Of a DNA stretch of 64,000 nucleotides, positions 38,817 through 51,029 are shown one piece after another. Source of the stretch: Sideroxydans sp. (GTDB taxonomy: Bacteria; Pseudomonadota; Gammaproteobacteria; Burkholderiales; Gallionellaceae); contig VMTA01000023.1 of the NCBI GenBank assembly GCA_013791855.1, positions 1 through 64,000 of the forward strand, read 5' to 3'. The notes under the pieces were generated by a model, which saw only the letters and a list, made by a program, of their open reading frames with translations, made no database searches and was not told the origin of the DNA. Position 1 is the stretch's first letter. Each line of letters begins with the position of its first letter. The translations under genes and the position numbers were made by a program.

Positions 38817-39590
38817 CTAGCCGAAGCGACCGGTGATGTAATCCTCAGTTTCTTTCCGTTTTGGATTGGTAAACACCGTACTGGTGTCTCCGAACTCGAT
38901 CAGGTCGCCCAGGTACATATAGGCGGTGAAATCCGAGATGCGTGCAGCCTGTTGCATGTTGTGCGTCACGATGACGATCGTGAAATCCTTCTTTAGCTCA
39001 TCGATCAGTTTTTCGATGTGCGCGGTGGAGATCGGGTCGAGCGCGGAGGTTGGTTCGTCCAGCAACAGCACTTGCGGTTTGACCGCGATTGCGCGGGCAA
39101 TGCACAGGCGTTGCTGTTGGCCGCCGGACAGGCTGGTTCCGCTCTGTTTCAGTTTGTCGCTGACCTCGCCCCACAGTGCGGCTTTCTTCAAGGCCCATTC
39201 GACACGATCATCCATCTCGTTGCGGCTCAGGTTCTCGTACAGTTTTACGCCGAAGGCGATGTTGTCATAGATAGACATCGGGAACGGTGTCGGCTTCTGG
39301 AACACCATGCCGACCTTGGCGCGCAGCATGTTGAGGTCCTGCTTGGGGTCGAGCACGTTGCTGCCGTCCAGCATGATCTGGCCGGTGGCCTTCTGTTTCG
39401 GGTAGAGCTGGTACATGCGGTTGAACGTGCGCAACAGCGTCGATTTGCCGCAGCCGGACGGTCCGATGAAGGCGGTTACCATCTTTTCCGCGATGTCGAG
39501 GTTGATGTCCTTGAGTGCGCGGTAGTTGCCGTAGAAGAAGTTGAGGTCGCGTACGGTGACCTTGGGCGTGTTGACTGTTTCAGCGTTCAT
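38817..39590 (-). CDS. pstB: phosphate ABC transporter ATP-binding protein
   Basis: [41 protein letters not shown]. Confidence 0.97.
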   Translation of the reverse strand: MNAETVNTPKVTVRDLNFFYGNYRALKDINLDIAEKMVTAFIGPSGCGKSTLLRTFNRMYQLYPKQKATGQIMLDGSNVLDPKQDLNMLRAKVGMVFQKPTPFPMSIYDNIAFGVKLYENLSRNEMDDRVEWALKKAALWGEVSDKLKQSGTSLSGGQQQRLCIARAIAVKPQVLLLDEPTSALDPISTAHIEKLIDELKKDFTIVIVTHNMQQAARISDFTAYMYLGDLIEFGDTSTVFTNPKRKETEDYITGRFG

Positions 39591-39608
39591 GAGTAGTGAT
39601 TCCCGATA

Positions 39609-40454
39609 TCAATGTGTGGTTGCACTTTGGCGGAACAGGATGCGCGCCAGGATGTTGAGCGTGAGTACGCTGATGGTGATCAGCAGTGCGCCGGCCCATG
39701 CGAGATGCTGCCAGTCTTCGTAGGGGCTCATGGCGAACTGGAAGATCACCACCGGCAAGTTGGCCAGCGGGCTGTTCATGTCAGCGCTCCAGAACTGGTT
39801 GTTAAGCGCGGTGAACAGCAGCGGGGCGGTCTCGCCGCTGATGCGGGCGATGGCCAGCATCACGCCGGTGATGATGCCTGCGCGTGCCGCGCGCAGGGTG
39901 ACGAAGCTGACGATCTTCCATTGCGGCGCACCCAGTGCGGAGGCGGCCTCGCGCAGGGTGTTGGGGATCAGGCGCAGCATGTTCTCGGTGGTGCGGATCA
40001 CGATAGGGATGACGATGATGGCAAGTGCCAAAGCGCCCGCCCAGCCGGAGAAGTGACCGACGCGGATGACATACACCTCGTACACGAACAGGCCGATCAC
40101 GATGGAAGGCGCGGACAGCAGGATGTCGTTGATGAAACGGGTGACCGGCGCCAGCCAGCCGCGCTGGCCGAATTCGGCCAGATAAGTGCCGGCCAGGATG
40201 CCGATGGGCGTGCCTATCAGCGTGCCGAGCAGGCTCATCATCAGCGTGCCGGCGATGGCGTTCAGCAGGCCACCGGCGCTGCCGGGCGGTGGCGTCATCT
40301 GCGAGAAGACGGCAGGGGTGAGCGCGGTAAGGCCGTGGCTGAGCAAGGTGAACAGTATCCAGCACAGCCAGAAAAGACCGAAGGCCATGGCCAGCATGGA
40401 GACCAGCAGGCCGGTGACGTTGATGATGCGGCGGCGGGTATAGAGAGTCAGCAT
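39609..40454 (-). CDS. pstA: phosphate ABC transporter permease PstA
   Basis: Multi-TM permease between pstB and pst[17 protein letters not shown]. Confidence 0.95.
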   Translation of the reverse strand: MLTLYTRRRIINVTGLLVSMLAMAFGLFWLCWILFTLLSHGLTALTPAVFSQMTPPPGSAGGLLNAIAGTLMMSLLGTLIGTPIGILAGTYLAEFGQRGWLAPVTRFINDILLSAPSIVIGLFVYEVYVIRVGHFSGWAGALALAIIVIPIVIRTTENMLRLIPNTLREAASALGAPQWKIVSFVTLRAARAGIITGVMLAIARISGETAPLLFTALNNQFWSADMNSPLANLPVVIFQFAMSPYEDWQHLAWAGALLITISVLTLNILARILFRQSATTH

Positions 40455-40459
40455 GGCGT

Positions 40460-41425
40460 TCAGGTGGTCTGTCCCTCGCCTTTGCCCAGCTTGTGCAGCA
40501 TCAGGCGAGCGAGTGACAGGACGACGAAAGTGATGAAGAAAAGGATCAGGCCCAGCTCGATCAGCGCCGAGGTATACAGCTCGCCGACCGCTTCGGTGAA
40601 CTCGTTGGCCAGTGCCGAGGAGATGCTGTTGCCCGGCATCAGCAGGGATTTGCTCAGTTCATGTGCATTGCCGATGACGAAAGTGACAGCCATGGTCTCG
40701 CCCAGGGCGCGCCCCAGGCCGAGCATGATGCCGCCGACCACGCCGATGCGCGTGAAGGGCAGCACGATCTTCATCACCACTTCCCAGGTCGTGGCTCCGA
40801 CGCCGTAGGCGGATTCCTTCAGCATGGGCGGCACGACTTCGAACACGTCGCGTATGACCGATGCTATGAAGGGGATCACCATGATGGCGAGGATGATGCC
40901 GGCGGTCAGGATGCCGATGCCCATCGGCGGGCCGGCGAAGAACGGGCCGAGCATCGGCAGGGTGCCGATATGGTCGTTGATCCAGGGCTCGAAGTGATCG
41001 GCGAACAATGGCGCGAACACAAACAAGCCCCACATGCCGTAGATGATGCTGGGAATGCCCGCCAGCAACTCAACTGCGATGCCGAGCGGCCGGCGCAACA
41101 CGCGCGGCGACAGCTCGGTCAGAAATATGGCGATACCGAAGCTGACCGGAATGGCGATCAGCAGGGCGATACCGGAGGTAACCAGTGTGCCTACGATGGG
41201 GACCAGTGCACCGTATTCATCGGTGACCGGATTCCATTCATCATTGACGAGAAAATGAAAGCCGAACGCTTCTATGGCAGGCATGCTGCCGATCACCAGC
41301 GAGGCAATGATCGCGACCAAGAGTGCCAGCACCCCGAAAGCCGATAGCCGGGTCAGGCCACGGAACAACATGTCCAGCCATATCTGTTGCTTGAGCCGGG
41401 CTTGGTGCAGGAGCGTCGATTTCAT
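40460..41425 (-). CDS. pstC: phosphate ABC transporter permease PstC
   Basis: Multi-TM permease; [22 protein letters not shown]. Confidence 0.95.
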   Translation of the reverse strand: MKSTLLHQARLKQQIWLDMLFRGLTRLSAFGVLALLVAIIASLVIGSMPAIEAFGFHFLVNDEWNPVTDEYGALVPIVGTLVTSGIALLIAIPVSFGIAIFLTELSPRVLRRPLGIAVELLAGIPSIIYGMWGLFVFAPLFADHFEPWINDHIGTLPMLGPFFAGPPMGIGILTAGIILAIMVIPFIASVIRDVFEVVPPMLKESAYGVGATTWEVVMKIVLPFTRIGVVGGIMLGLGRALGETMAVTFVIGNAHELSKSLLMPGNSISSALANEFTEAVGELYTSALIELGLILFFITFVVLSLARLMLHKLGKGEGQTT

Positions 41426-41452
41426 CTGTGTAATAGGTCTTGAGTGAAATTG

Positions 41453-41471
41453 GGGGGCATAGCGCCCCCCG
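41453..41471 (-). repeat. pstS-pstC intergenic stem-loop
   Basis: GGGGGGC-ATAGC-GCCCCCC. Confidence 0.7.
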
Positions 41472-41513
41472 AATTATAACTTGAGCATGCCTTTCGGCGC
41501 ACTCAGGCTTGGC

Positions 41514-42560
41514 TTACTTCCAGATCGCCTTGCCGTGGCCGTCAGTGATCTGCTCTTTCCATGCCTTGCGGATCATGGCGGTGACATTGCCCGGCAGCGG
41601 CACGTAGTGCAGATCGGAAGCCATCTTGTCGCCATTGCTGTAAGCCCAGTCAAAGAACTTCAGCACTTCAGCAGCGGTATCGGCGTTGTCCTGATTCTTG
41701 TAAACCAGAATGAATGTCGCACCAGCGATAGGCCAGCTGTCTGCGCCCGGCTGATCCACCAGAATCTCTGCGAAGCCTTCCGAAGCTTTCCACTTGGCAT
41801 TGCCAGCGGCAGCCTTGAAGCTTTCAGCTGTAGGAGAAACGAAGTGACCATCGCGGTTCTTCAGTTGCGCGTAGGACATATTGTTCTGCAGTGCGTAAGC
41901 ATATTCAACGTAGCCGATGGCGCCCTTGATGCGCTGCACATAGGAAGCAACACCCTCGTTACCCTTGCCGCCCGTACCCACTGGCCACTTCACGGCCTTG
42001 TTGGCGCCGACTTCGCGCAACCATGCTGTGCTGACTGCTGCCAGATAGGAGGTGAAGATGTGGGTGGTGCCGGAACCGTCAGCGCGGTGTACCACGGTGA
42101 TGGCTTGCTCTGGCAGGTTCAGGCCTTTGTTGTCGGCGGCGATCTTGGGGTCGTTCCACTTGGTGATCTTGCCCATGAAGATGTCGACCAGGGTGTTGCT
42201 GGACAGCTTCAGTTGACCGGGGGATACGCCTTCAACGTTGATGACCGGGACGACGCCGCCGATCACGGTCGGGAATTGTGTCAAGCCCAGCATGCCCAGT
42301 TCGTTGGCGTTCATCGGGGCGTCGGTAGCACCAAAGTCCACGGTCTTGGCTTTGATCTGCTTGATGCCGCCGCCGGAACCGATGGATTGATAGTTCATGC
42401 CCACGCCGGTCTGGTTCTTGTAGGCTTCGGCCCACTTGGCGTAAACGGGGTAGGGGAAGGTAGCGCCGGCGCCAGTGATGTTGCCGGCATGGGCCACGGT
42501 GGCACCCAGCAGGGTCAAGGACAGGCCGAGCCCGCTCAAGATTCGATTCAGTTTGCTCAT
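41514..42560 (-). CDS. pstS: phosphate ABC transporter substrate-binding protein
   Basis: NITGAGATFPYPVYAKWAEAYKNQTGVGMNYQSIGSGGGIKQI. Confidence 0.97.
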   Translation of the reverse strand: MSKLNRILSGLGLSLTLLGATVAHAGNITGAGATFPYPVYAKWAEAYKNQTGVGMNYQSIGSGGGIKQIKAKTVDFGATDAPMNANELGMLGLTQFPTVIGGVVPVINVEGVSPGQLKLSSNTLVDIFMGKITKWNDPKIAADNKGLNLPEQAITVVHRADGSGTTHIFTSYLAAVSTAWLREVGANKAVKWPVGTGGKGNEGVASYVQRIKGAIGYVEYAYALQNNMSYAQLKNRDGHFVSPTAESFKAAAGNAKWKASEGFAEILVDQPGADSWPIAGATFILVYKNQDNADTAAEVLKFFDWAYSNGDKMASDLHYVPLPGNVTAMIRKAWKEQITDGHGKAIWK

Positions 42561-42631
42561 TTCAAGATTCTCCGAAGGATTGATCGTTGTGCTCGACTTT
42601 TGTCAGCGGGATGCATCCTATGTGCGAATTG

Positions 42632-42649
42632 TTACACGATTATTACACA
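42632..42649 (-). promoter_or_regulatory. Pho-box-like direct repeat upstream of pstS
   Basis: Minus strand TGTGTAA-TAAT-CGTGTAA, 11 nt period as in PhoB boxes. Confidence 0.5.
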
Positions 42650-42712
42650 AGCCATTCTGACTGGTACAAGCAAAGGAAGATTTGGGGCTTGATTGAGACC
42701 AAGTTGCGCTGA

Positions 42713-42741
42713 TTGACCGAAGTTCGTTTCGCCGTTACTAT
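42713..42741 (+). promoter_or_regulatory. sigma-70 promoter of tpiA
   Basis: TTGACC-N17-TACTAT, 33 nt upstream of tpiA ATG. Confidence 0.65.
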
Positions 42742-42773
42742 CGCCGACCTTAAAACGTCGGAAGAATAGTCTG

Positions 42774-43529
42774 ATGCGACGCAAATTAGTGGTTGGAAAC
42801 TGGAAGATGCACGGCGATCTGGCAAGCAACAAGGCCTTGCTGGAGGGCGTGTTGGCGGGTGTGAAAGCACTGGGTGCCGCAGATTGTGGTGTGTGCGTGC
42901 CTTACCCGTATATGGCCCAGGCCCAGTCCATGCTGCAAGGCAGTAATGTGGCTTGGGGGGCGCAGAATCTGAGTCAGCATGAAAAAGGTGCGTTCACCGG
43001 TGCGGTGGCGCCGGGCATGCTGGTGGATTTCGGATGTCGTTACGTCATCATCGGCCACAGCGAGCGTCGCGCCCTGTTTCATGAGAGTAATGACATCGCG
43101 GCTGCCAAGTTCGATACGGCGATCAAGTTCGGCCTGACGCCGATCTTCTGCGTCGGCGAGACACTGGATGAGCGCGAGAGCGGCGTGACCGAGCAGGTGG
43201 TGGGACGTCAGCTGGAAGTGATACTGAATCATGTCGGTGCGCAGGCATTGGCGAAGGCCGTCATCGCCTACGAGCCGGTCTGGGCGATCGGCACAGGCAA
43301 GACCGCGACACCGGAGCAGGCACAGGCGGTGCATGCCTTCATCCGTCAGCGCGTGGCGCAACTGGATGCAGAAGTGGCACAAGGGTTGCGTATCCTGTAT
43401 GGCGGCAGCATGAAGCCGGGCAATGCGGCAGAATTGATGGGCATGCCGGATATCGACGGCGGTCTGATCGGTGGCGCGTCATTGGTGGCGGAAGAATTCG
43501 TGGCGATCTGTAGCGCTGCGCAACAATAA
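42774..43529 (+). CDS. tpiA: triose-phosphate isomerase
   Basis: RRKLVVGNWKMHGD, AYEPVWAIGTGKTATPEQAQ. Confidence 0.97.
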   Translation: MRRKLVVGNWKMHGDLASNKALLEGVLAGVKALGAADCGVCVPYPYMAQAQSMLQGSNVAWGAQNLSQHEKGAFTGAVAPGMLVDFGCRYVIIGHSERRALFHESNDIAAAKFDTAIKFGLTPIFCVGETLDERESGVTEQVVGRQLEVILNHVGAQALAKAVIAYEPVWAIGTGKTATPEQAQAVHAFIRQRVAQLDAEVAQGLRILYGGSMKPGNAAELMGMPDIDGGLIGGASLVAEEFVAICSAAQQ

Positions 43530-43549
43530 TCTAGAAGCTGGAGTCGATT

Positions 43550-43888
43550 GTGGAAACATTGGTTTGGGTGGTACATGTGGTAACTGCGGTGGTGTTGGTC
43601 GGTCTGGTGCTGATCCAGCACGGCAAAGGCGCCGATATGGGAGCCGCTTTCGGCACCGGCTCGGCGGGTGGCCTGTTCGGCTCCAGCGGCTCTGCCAACT
43701 TTCTGAGCCGCAGCACGGCAGTGGCCGCGACCGTCTTTTTCATCACCAGCCTGACGCTGACTGCCATGTATGCGCAGCCTGAGAAGCAAACCGGCGTGAT
43801 GGATCGTGTGGATGTGAATACACTGCAAGTGGATGCGCCGGCAGCGGATGGCGCACCGGATTCCAAGGCGAAGGAAATCCCGCGATAA
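43550..43888 (+). CDS. secG: preprotein translocase subunit SecG
   Basis: LIQHGKGADMGAAFGTGSAGGLFGSSGSANFLSR. Confidence 0.95.
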   Translation: METLVWVVHVVTAVVLVGLVLIQHGKGADMGAAFGTGSAGGLFGSSGSANFLSRSTAVAATVFFITSLTLTAMYAQPEKQTGVMDRVDVNTLQVDAPAADGAPDSKAKEIPR

Positions 43889-43903
43889 TTTTCAAGTAGT
43901 AAT

Positions 43904-43990
43904 GCGGAGTTGGCGGAATTGGTAGACGCGCAGCCTTGAGGTGGCTGTGTCCGAAAGGACGTGTGGGTTCGAGTCCCATGCCCCGCACCA
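43904..43990 (+). tRNA. tRNA-Leu (GAG)
   Basis: 87 nt including CCA; anticodon arm CAGCC-TTGAGGT-GGCTG; variable arm TGTCCGAAAGGACGT; T arm GTGGGTTCGAGTCCCAT; terminal CACCA. Confidence 0.93.
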
Positions 43991-44101
43991 GACAATATAA
44001 AAGAAGAGCCAGGCTGATTCAGCGAAAGGCCAAAATATAAAACTAGAGCATTGCTTTGCACTCCGCTATATTGCGGGTTCACAGAGGGAGGAGACTCAAG
44101 C

Positions 44102-44458
44102 ATGTTGGAAAATTATTTTCCGGTACTGTTGTTTATCGGCATCGCTTTGGTAATGGGTATCGCACCCCTGGTTCTCGGCATCATTGTCGGCCCGAACCAT
44201 CCTGACGAAAAAAAACTGTCTCCATACGAATGCGGTTTCGAAGCATTCGAAGACGCGCGCATGAAATTCGATGTGCGCTTCTATCTTGTCGCCATCCTAT
44301 TCATCCTGTTCGATCTCGAGATCGCGTTCCTGTTTCCCTGGGCGATCGTTCTGAAGGAGATCGGTACCTTCGGTTTTGTTTCCATGATGGTCTTTCTGGC
44401 CATTCTTGTAGTTGGCTTCGTTTACGAATGGATGAAGGGCGCGCTGGAGTGGGAGTAA
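44102..44458 (+). CDS. nuoA: NADH-quinone oxidoreductase subunit A
   Basis: [45 protein letters not shown]. Confidence 0.96.
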   Translation: MLENYFPVLLFIGIALVMGIAPLVLGIIVGPNHPDEKKLSPYECGFEAFEDARMKFDVRFYLVAILFILFDLEIAFLFPWAIVLKEIGTFGFVSMMVFLAILVVGFVYEWMKGALEWE

Positions 44459-44599
44459 GGGCTCTGTCGTGGATGTGATCTTCCACGCATGCCGCAGATT
44501 CAAGCGAGTGAGCAGGACTGCGGCACGCCAGCGAAAGTACTAATACATGAATGCGCGACCGCCGGATGGCGTTGTCGTGCACGATGAAGAGGGGAGCAT

Positions 44600-45082
44600 A
44601 TGGGCATTGAAGGAATTCTGGAAAAAGGCGTGATCACCACCACCGCCGATACCATCATCAATTACGCGCGTACCGGTTCCCTGTGGCCGATGACCTTCGG
44701 TCTGGCATGTTGTGCCGTGGAGATGATGCACGCCGCATTGCCGCGTTATGACCTGGACCGTTTCGGGGCCGGTGCTTTCCGTCCCAGCCCGCGCCAGTCC
44801 GACGTGATGATCGTGGCGGGCACGCTGTGCAACAAGATGGCTCCCGCGCTGCGCAAGGTATACGACCAGATGGCCGAGCCGCGCTGGGTGATCTCCATGG
44901 GCTCATGCGCCAACGGCGGCGGCTACTATCACTATTCTTATTCCGTGGTGCGCGGATGTGACCGCATCGTGCCTGTCGATATCTATGTTCCCGGCTGCCC
45001 GCCGACGGCTGAAGCGCTGCTGTACGGCGTGATCCAGTTGCAGAACAAGATCAAGCGCACCAACACCATCGCGCGAGGCTGA
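44600..45082 (+). CDS. nuoB: NADH-quinone oxidoreductase subunit B
   Basis: [42 protein letters not shown]. Confidence 0.97.
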   Translation: MGIEGILEKGVITTTADTIINYARTGSLWPMTFGLACCAVEMMHAALPRYDLDRFGAGAFRPSPRQSDVMIVAGTLCNKMAPALRKVYDQMAEPRWVISMGSCANGGGYYHYSYSVVRGCDRIVPVDIYVPGCPPTAEALLYGVIQLQNKIKRTNTIARG

Positions 45083-45083
45083 T

Positions 45084-45713
45084 ATGGCTACCGACCTCAA
45101 TATATTGAAATCCAATCTGACCGAAGCTTTCGGTTCAAAAGTGGTGAGTCTGCAGGAGCGCTTGGGCGAGTTGACGCTGGTGATCAAGGCCGCCGACATG
45201 ATCGGCGTGTTCACACGTCTGCGCGACGATGCCGACCTGCGTTTCGAGGAGCTAATCGACCTGTGCGGCATCGATTACTCCACCTGGGGCAGTGAGACGT
45301 GCGAGGACGGCCGCTATCTGGCCGACCAGCCGCACGATGGTCCGCGATTCGCCTCGATCTACCATCTGCTTTCCATCACCCACAACATCAGATTGCGCGT
45401 GCGCGTGTTCGCCGAGGACGATGCGATGCCGATGATGGATTCCGTGATCGGCGTGTGGCCGGTGGCGAACTGGTACGAGCGCGAAGCGTTCGACCTGTAC
45501 GGCATCATCTTCAAGGGCCATCCCGATCTGCGCCGTATCCTCACCGACTATGGCTTTGTCGGTAATCCGTTCCGCAAGGACTTCCCGCTCTCCGGTACCG
45601 TGGAGATGCGCTATGACGCCGATCAGCGCCGTGTGGTGTATGAGCCGGTGTCGATAGAGCCGCGCGAGATCACGCCGCGCACCATGCGCGAAGAGCAGTA
45701 CGGTCGAAACTAA
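45084..45713 (+). CDS. nuoC: NADH-quinone oxidoreductase subunit C
   Basis: [29 protein letters not shown]. Confidence 0.97.
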   Translation: MATDLNILKSNLTEAFGSKVVSLQERLGELTLVIKAADMIGVFTRLRDDADLRFEELIDLCGIDYSTWGSETCEDGRYLADQPHDGPRFASIYHLLSITHNIRLRVRVFAEDDAMPMMDSVIGVWPVANWYEREAFDLYGIIFKGHPDLRRILTDYGFVGNPFRKDFPLSGTVEMRYDADQRRVVYEPVSIEPREITPRTMREEQYGRN

Positions 45714-45729
45714 AGGCAGAGAGACGGTA

Positions 45730-46983
45730 ATGGCTGAGATAAAAAATTACACCCTGAACTTCGGGCCGCAACACCCGGCAGCCCACGGCGTTTTGCGTCT
45801 GGTGCTGGAGCTGGACGGCGAAGTGGTCGAGCGTGCCGACCCGCACATCGGTCTGCTGCATCGCGGCACCGAGAAGCTGGCCGAGCACAAGACCTTCCTG
45901 CAGGCCATGCCCTACATGGACCGTCTGGATTACGTGTCGCCGATGTGCAACGAACACGCTTATGTGATGGCGGTGGAGAAACTGGCCGGCATCGAAGTGC
46001 CGATCCGCGCGCAATACATCCGCGTCATGTACGACGAGATCACCCGCATCCTGAACCACCTGCTTTGGCTGGGCGCGGTGGGTATCGACCTCGGCGCGAT
46101 GACCATGTTCTTCTACGCGTTCCGCGACCGTGAAGATCTGGTGGACGCCTACGAGGCAGTGGCCGGTGCGCGTCTGCACGCTGCTTACTATCGTCCGGGC
46201 GGTGTGTATCGCGACCTGCCGGAAGTCATGCCTCACTATAAAGAGAGCAAGATCCACAACGCGGCCGATGTGAAGCGCATGAACGAGAACCGTCAGGGTT
46301 CGCTGCTCGACTTCATCGAAGACTTCACCGTTCGTTTCCCCAAGCACATCGACGAGTTCGAGACGCTGCTCACCGACAACCGTATCTGGAAACAGCGTAC
46401 CGTCGGTATCGGCGTCGTCACACCGGAGCGCGCCATGGCGCTGGGTTTCACCGGCCCGATGCTGCGTGGCTCGGGTATCGCCTGGGACCTGCGCAAGAAG
46501 CAGCCTTACGAGGTGTATGACAAGATGGACTTCGACATCCCGGTGGGTGTCGAGGGCGATTGCTACGACCGTTATCTGGTGCGCGTGGAAGAGATGCGCC
46601 AGTCCTTGCGCATCATTCGTCAGTGTATCGACTGGCTGCGCAAGAACCCCGGCCCGGTCATGGCCGACGATCTGAAATACGCACCTCCCAAGCGCGAAGC
46701 GATGAAACAGAACATGGAAGAACTGATCCACCACTTCAAGTTCTTCACGGAAGGTATGCATGTTCCGGCCGGCGAGGTGTATTCGGCAGTCGAGCATCCC
46801 AAGGGTGAGTTCGGCATCTATCTGGCATCGGACGGTGCCAACAAGCCATATCGCATGAAGATCCGCGCGCCGGGCTTCACACACCTGTCCAGTCTGGATG
46901 AGATGACACGCGGCCACATGATTGCCGACGTGGTGGCCATCATCGGTACGCAGGATATTGTTTTCGGGGAGGTAGACCGCTGA
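45730..46983 (+). CDS. nuoD: NADH-quinone oxidoreductase subunit D
   Basis: [41 protein letters not shown]. Confidence 0.97.
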   Translation: MAEIKNYTLNFGPQHPAAHGVLRLVLELDGEVVERADPHIGLLHRGTEKLAEHKTFLQAMPYMDRLDYVSPMCNEHAYVMAVEKLAGIEVPIRAQYIRVMYDEITRILNHLLWLGAVGIDLGAMTMFFYAFRDREDLVDAYEAVAGARLHAAYYRPGGVYRDLPEVMPHYKESKIHNAADVKRMNENRQGSLLDFIEDFTVRFPKHIDEFETLLTDNRIWKQRTVGIGVVTPERAMALGFTGPMLRGSGIAWDLRKKQPYEVYDKMDFDIPVGVEGDCYDRYLVRVEEMRQSLRIIRQCIDWLRKNPGPVMADDLKYAPPKREAMKQNMEELIHHFKFFTEGMHVPAGEVYSAVEHPKGEFGIYLASDGANKPYRMKIRAPGFTHLSSLDEMTRGHMIADVVAIIGTQDIVFGEVDR

Positions 46984-47468
46984 TGTTGTCGCAACAGATC
47001 ACGACGCTCATCGACAAAGAGCTGACCAAATACCCCGCCGATCAGCGCCAGTCCGCCGTGATGGCCGCCTTGCGTTTCGTGCAGGACGAGAAGGGCTGGA
47101 TCGCCCCGGAAGACATGGCCGACGTTGCCGTCTATCTGGGTATGCCGCAGATGGCCGTCTACGAAGTGGCGACCTTCTATCACATGTACAACCTCAAGCC
47201 GATGGGCAAGCACACGCTGACCGTGTGCACCAACCTGTCGTGCACGCTGTGCGGTGCGGGCGATACGGTGGCCTATCTGGAGCAGAAGCTCGGCATCAAG
47301 ATGAACGAAGTCACGCCGGACGGAAAGTTCGGCTTGCGCGAAGGCGAATGTATGGGTGCCTGTGTCGATGCGCCCCTGCTGAACGTGAACAACAAGAAGA
47401 TGTGCGGCAAGCTGACGCCGGCAAAGATCGACGGCATCCTGGCCGATCTGGAAGGAGGCAAGGCATGA
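46983..47468 (+). CDS. nuoE: NADH-quinone oxidoreductase subunit E
   Basis: 2Fe-2S thioredoxin-like; [20 protein letters not shown]. Confidence 0.96.
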   Translation: MLSQQITTLIDKELTKYPADQRQSAVMAALRFVQDEKGWIAPEDMADVAVYLGMPQMAVYEVATFYHMYNLKPMGKHTLTVCTNLSCTLCGAGDTVAYLEQKLGIKMNEVTPDGKFGLREGECMGACVDAPLLNVNNKKMCGKLTPAKIDGILADLEGGKA

Positions 47469-48727
47469 GCAAGCCCATCATCCTCGCCACTGCCGCGGAC
47501 GGCCTGGCGAATCTCGACAACTATTTGAAGGCAGGCGGATATCAGGCGCTGCGCAAGGTACTGACCGAGAAGATGTCGCCCGACCTGATCATCTCCGAGG
47601 TGAAGGCATCCAATCTGCGCGGACGCGGCGGTGCGGGCTTCCCCACCGGCCTCAAGTGGAGCTTCATGCCCAAGAACTACGAGGGCGACAAATACATCGT
47701 CTGCAATTCGGACGAAGGCGAGCCCGGCACCTGCAAGGACTGGGACATCCTGCGCTACAACCCGCACATGCTGATCGAAGGCATGGCCATCGCCGCGTAT
47801 GCGATGGGCGTGAAAGCCGGTTATAACTATGTGCATGGCGAGATCTTCGAAGCCTACGTAGCGATGGAGCAGGCTTGCGAGGATGCGCGCAAGGCGGGCT
47901 ATCTGGGTAAAGGCATTCTCGGCACCGATTTCGAGTTCGACCTGCATAACCACATGGGCTACGGCGCCTACGTGTGCGGCGAAGAGACCGCTTTGCTGGA
48001 ATCCATCGAAGGCAAGAAGGGCCAGCCGCGCTTCAAGCCGCCGTTCCCGGCCAGCTTCGGTCTGTACGGCAAGCCGACCACCATCAACAACACCGAGACC
48101 TTCGCCAGCATTCCATACATCATCGCCAACGGCGGCAAGAAGTTCGCCGATCTGGGCGTGCCTAACAGCGGCGGTATCAAACTGTTCTCGGTGTCCGGTC
48201 ATGTGAACAATCCGGGTAACTTCGAAGTGCCGATGGGTACGCCGTTCCGCGATCTGCTGGCGATGGCCGGCGGCGTGCGTCACGGCCACAAGCTAAAGGC
48301 GGTCATCCCCGGCGGTTCGTCCATGCCGGTGCTGCCGGGCGACATCATGATGGACGTCAACATGGATTACGACTCGTTGCAGAAGGCCGGTTCCTATCTG
48401 GGCTCCGGCGCAGTGATTGTGATGGACGATACGACCTGCATGGTGCGTGCGCTGGAGCGTCTGTCCTACTTCTACTTTGAAGAGTCCTGCGGTCAGTGCA
48501 CACCTTGCCGTGAAGGCACGGGCTGGCTGTACCGCATCGTGCATCGCATCGAAAAGGGCGAGGGCAAGCCGGAAGACCTGGATCTGTTGCTTGAACTCTG
48601 CGACAACATCGCCGGCCGCACCATCTGCGCGCTGGGTGATGCAGCAGCTTGGCCGGTGCAGGGCATGCTCAAGCACTACCGCAAGGAATTCGAATATCAC
48701 ATCGAGCACAAGCGTTGTCTCGTGTGA
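47465..48727 (+). CDS. nuoF: NADH-quinone oxidoreductase subunit F
   Basis: ATG at 47465 overlapping nuoE stop; [28 protein letters not shown]. Confidence 0.97.
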   Translation: MSKPIILATAADGLANLDNYLKAGGYQALRKVLTEKMSPDLIISEVKASNLRGRGGAGFPTGLKWSFMPKNYEGDKYIVCNSDEGEPGTCKDWDILRYNPHMLIEGMAIAAYAMGVKAGYNYVHGEIFEAYVAMEQACEDARKAGYLGKGILGTDFEFDLHNHMGYGAYVCGEETALLESIEGKKGQPRFKPPFPASFGLYGKPTTINNTETFASIPYIIANGGKKFADLGVPNSGGIKLFSVSGHVNNPGNFEVPMGTPFRDLLAMAGGVRHGHKLKAVIPGGSSMPVLPGDIMMDVNMDYDSLQKAGSYLGSGAVIVMDDTTCMVRALERLSYFYFEESCGQCTPCREGTGWLYRIVHRIEKGEGKPEDLDLLLELCDNIAGRTICALGDAAAWPVQGMLKHYRKEFEYHIEHKRCLV

Positions 48728-48749
48728 AGCTGAATGGAATAGGTGAGCA

Positions 48750-51029
48750 ATGATCAATATCGAAATCGACGGTAAGAAGATCCAGACGGAAAACGGTTCC
48801 ACCGTGATCGAAGCCGCCCATCAGGCCGGCATCGCCATTCCGCACTTCTGCTATCACAAGAAACTATCCATCGCCGCCAACTGCCGCATGTGTCTGGTGC
48901 AGGTGGAGAAGGCGCCGAAACCCTTGCCCGCCTGCGCCACGCCGGTGAGCGAAGGCATGAAGGTGTTCACGCATTCTGAACAGGCGGTCAAAGCCCAGAA
49001 GGGGGTGATGGAGTTCCTGCTCATCAACCACCCGCTGGATTGCCCGATCTGCGACCAGGGCGGCGAGTGCATGCTGCAGGACATGTCGGTCGGCTACGGC
49101 AATGGTCATTCGCGCTATCACGAAGAAAAGCGCATGGTGTTGAGCAAGGACATCGGTCCGCTGGTGTCGGCAGAAGAGATGAGCCGCTGCATCAACTGCA
49201 CGCGCTGCGTGCGTTTCGGCCAGGAGATCGCCGGGCAGATGGAACTGGGTCAGGCTTTCCGCGGCGAACACGCCGAGATCATGTCTTTCGTCTCAGGCAC
49301 CGTAGATTCCGAGCTGTCCGGCAACATGATCGATCTGTGTCCGGTGGGCGCATTGACCAGCAAGCCGTTCCGTTACAAGGCACGCAGCTGGGAGTTGTCG
49401 CGCCGCCGTTCGGTGAGCGCGCATGACAGTCTGGGTTCCGGCCTTGCCGTGCACACCAAGGACAACCGCGTGTTGCGCGTGCTGCCCATCGAGAACGACG
49501 ACATCAACGAATGCTGGCTGTCTGACCGCGACCGTTTCGCCTATGAAGGATTGAACAGCGATCAACGTCTGACCAAACCGATGATCAAGCAGGGCGGTCA
49601 ATGGCAGGAAGTGGACTGGCAAGCCGCGCTGGAATTCTGCGCCAATGGTCTGCGTCAGATCGCGGGTGGTGCGGGTGCCGAGCAGATCGGTGCGCTGGCC
49701 ACCGGTAATTCGACCTTGGAAGAGATGTACCTGCTGCAGAAACTGCTGCGCGGCATCGGCAGCGACAACGTCGACTTCCGTCTGCGTCAGAGTGATTTCT
49801 CCGCCGACGGCAAACAGCAGGGCGCGCCCTGGCTGGGCATCTCCGTGAGCGACATCGGTAGGGCGGACCGCATCCTCATCGTCGGCAGTTTCCTGCGTAA
49901 GGACCATCCGCTGCTCGCGGCGCGTATCCGTCAGGCGGTGAAGCGCGGTGCACAACTCAACGTGATCCATTCCGCCGATGACGATCTGCTGATGAAGATT
50001 GCCAACAAGTCCATCGTCGCGCCGGGTGGGCTGGTCGAGGCCTTGAGTAAGGTCGCCCTGGGCGTGGCTGCCAAGCAGACCGACGGTATCGCCGGCAGTC
50101 TGGCAGGTGGCGAGCGTGTGGCCGTATTGCTCGGCAACTTCGCGCAGCAACATCCGCAGGCGGCACAACTGCAGGCATTGGCACAGCAGATCGCAGCCGC
50201 CACGCAGGGCAAGTTCGGCTTCATCGGCGAGTCTGCCAACAGCGTCGGCGGCTATCTGGTGAATGCGATTCCGGCAAGTAACGGCCTGAACGCCGCTGCC
50301 ATGCTGGCTGCACCGCGCAAAGCTTATGTGTTGCTCAACGTCGAACCGGAACTGGATTGCGCCGATGCGCAGCAGGCCATCGCCGCGATGCAGGCTGCCG
50401 ATCTGGTGATCGCGATGTCGGCCTACAGACACGGCGCGACGGAATACGCCGATGTGCTGTTGCCTATCGCGCCGTACTCCGAGACTTCCGGTACCTTCAT
50501 CAGCAGCGAAGGTCGTGTGCAGAGTTTCAACGGTGCGGTGAAGCCCTTGGGCGAAGCACGTCCGGCCTGGAAGGTATTACGCGTGCTGGGCAATCTGCTC
50601 AAGGTCGACGGTTTCGATTACGAGACTTCGCAAGCTGTGCGTGACGAAGCGCTGCAGGGTGTGGATGTCGCGGCCAAGCTGAACAATGCAGTCAGCGCTA
50701 TCGAATCCAAGCCTACCGCCGTAATCGGTCTGCAGCGCGTGGCAGATGTGCCGATCTACGCGACCGACGCCATCGTACGCCGTGCCATGTCCCTGCAGGC
50801 AACGAGCGATGCCGCGCAACCGAAGGTCTGGCTGCACAGCAAAGAGTTGAGCAAGCTCGGCGTGGCCGCCGGTGCGCAGGTGAAGGTCGCGCAAGGGCAG
50901 GGCAGTGCGCTGCTCGAAGTCGCGGCTGATGATGGCTTGCCCGAGGGCGTGGTGCGCGTGGCCGCCGGTCACCCGATGACTGCGACGCTGGGTGCGATGT
51001 TTGGAACGATCACAGTGGAGCGAGCATGA
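48750..51029 (+). CDS. nuoG: NADH-quinone oxidoreductase subunit G
   Basis: [50 protein letters not shown]. Confidence 0.97.
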   Translation: MINIEIDGKKIQTENGSTVIEAAHQAGIAIPHFCYHKKLSIAANCRMCLVQVEKAPKPLPACATPVSEGMKVFTHSEQAVKAQKGVMEFLLINHPLDCPICDQGGECMLQDMSVGYGNGHSRYHEEKRMVLSKDIGPLVSAEEMSRCINCTRCVRFGQEIAGQMELGQAFRGEHAEIMSFVSGTVDSELSGNMIDLCPVGALTSKPFRYKARSWELSRRRSVSAHDSLGSGLAVHTKDNRVLRVLPIENDDINECWLSDRDRFAYEGLNSDQRLTKPMIKQGGQWQEVDWQAALEFCANGLRQIAGGAGAEQIGALATGNSTLEEMYLLQKLLRGIGSDNVDFRLRQSDFSADGKQQGAPWLGISVSDIGRADRILIVGSFLRKDHPLLAARIRQAVKRGAQLNVIHSADDDLLMKIANKSIVAPGGLVEALSKVALGVAAKQTDGIAGSLAGGERVAVLLGNFAQQHPQAAQLQALAQQIAAATQGKFGFIGESANSVGGYLVNAIPASNGLNAAAMLAAPRKAYVLLNVEPELDCADAQQAIAAMQAADLVIAMSAYRHGATEYADVLLPIAPYSETSGTFISSEGRVQSFNGAVKPLGEARPAWKVLRVLGNLLKVDGFDYETSQAVRDEALQGVDVAAKLNNAVSAIESKPTAVIGLQRVADVPIYATDAIVRRAMSLQATSDAAQPKVWLHSKELSKLGVAAGAQVKVAQGQGSALLEVAADDGLPEGVVRVAAGHPMTATLGAMFGTITVERA

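Noticed and set aside
43375-43389. TGGCACAAGGGTTGC sigma-54-like match
   Set aside because: Lies inside tpiA where the sequence is constrained by conserved AEVAQGLRIL codons; no activator site or downstream context to support it.
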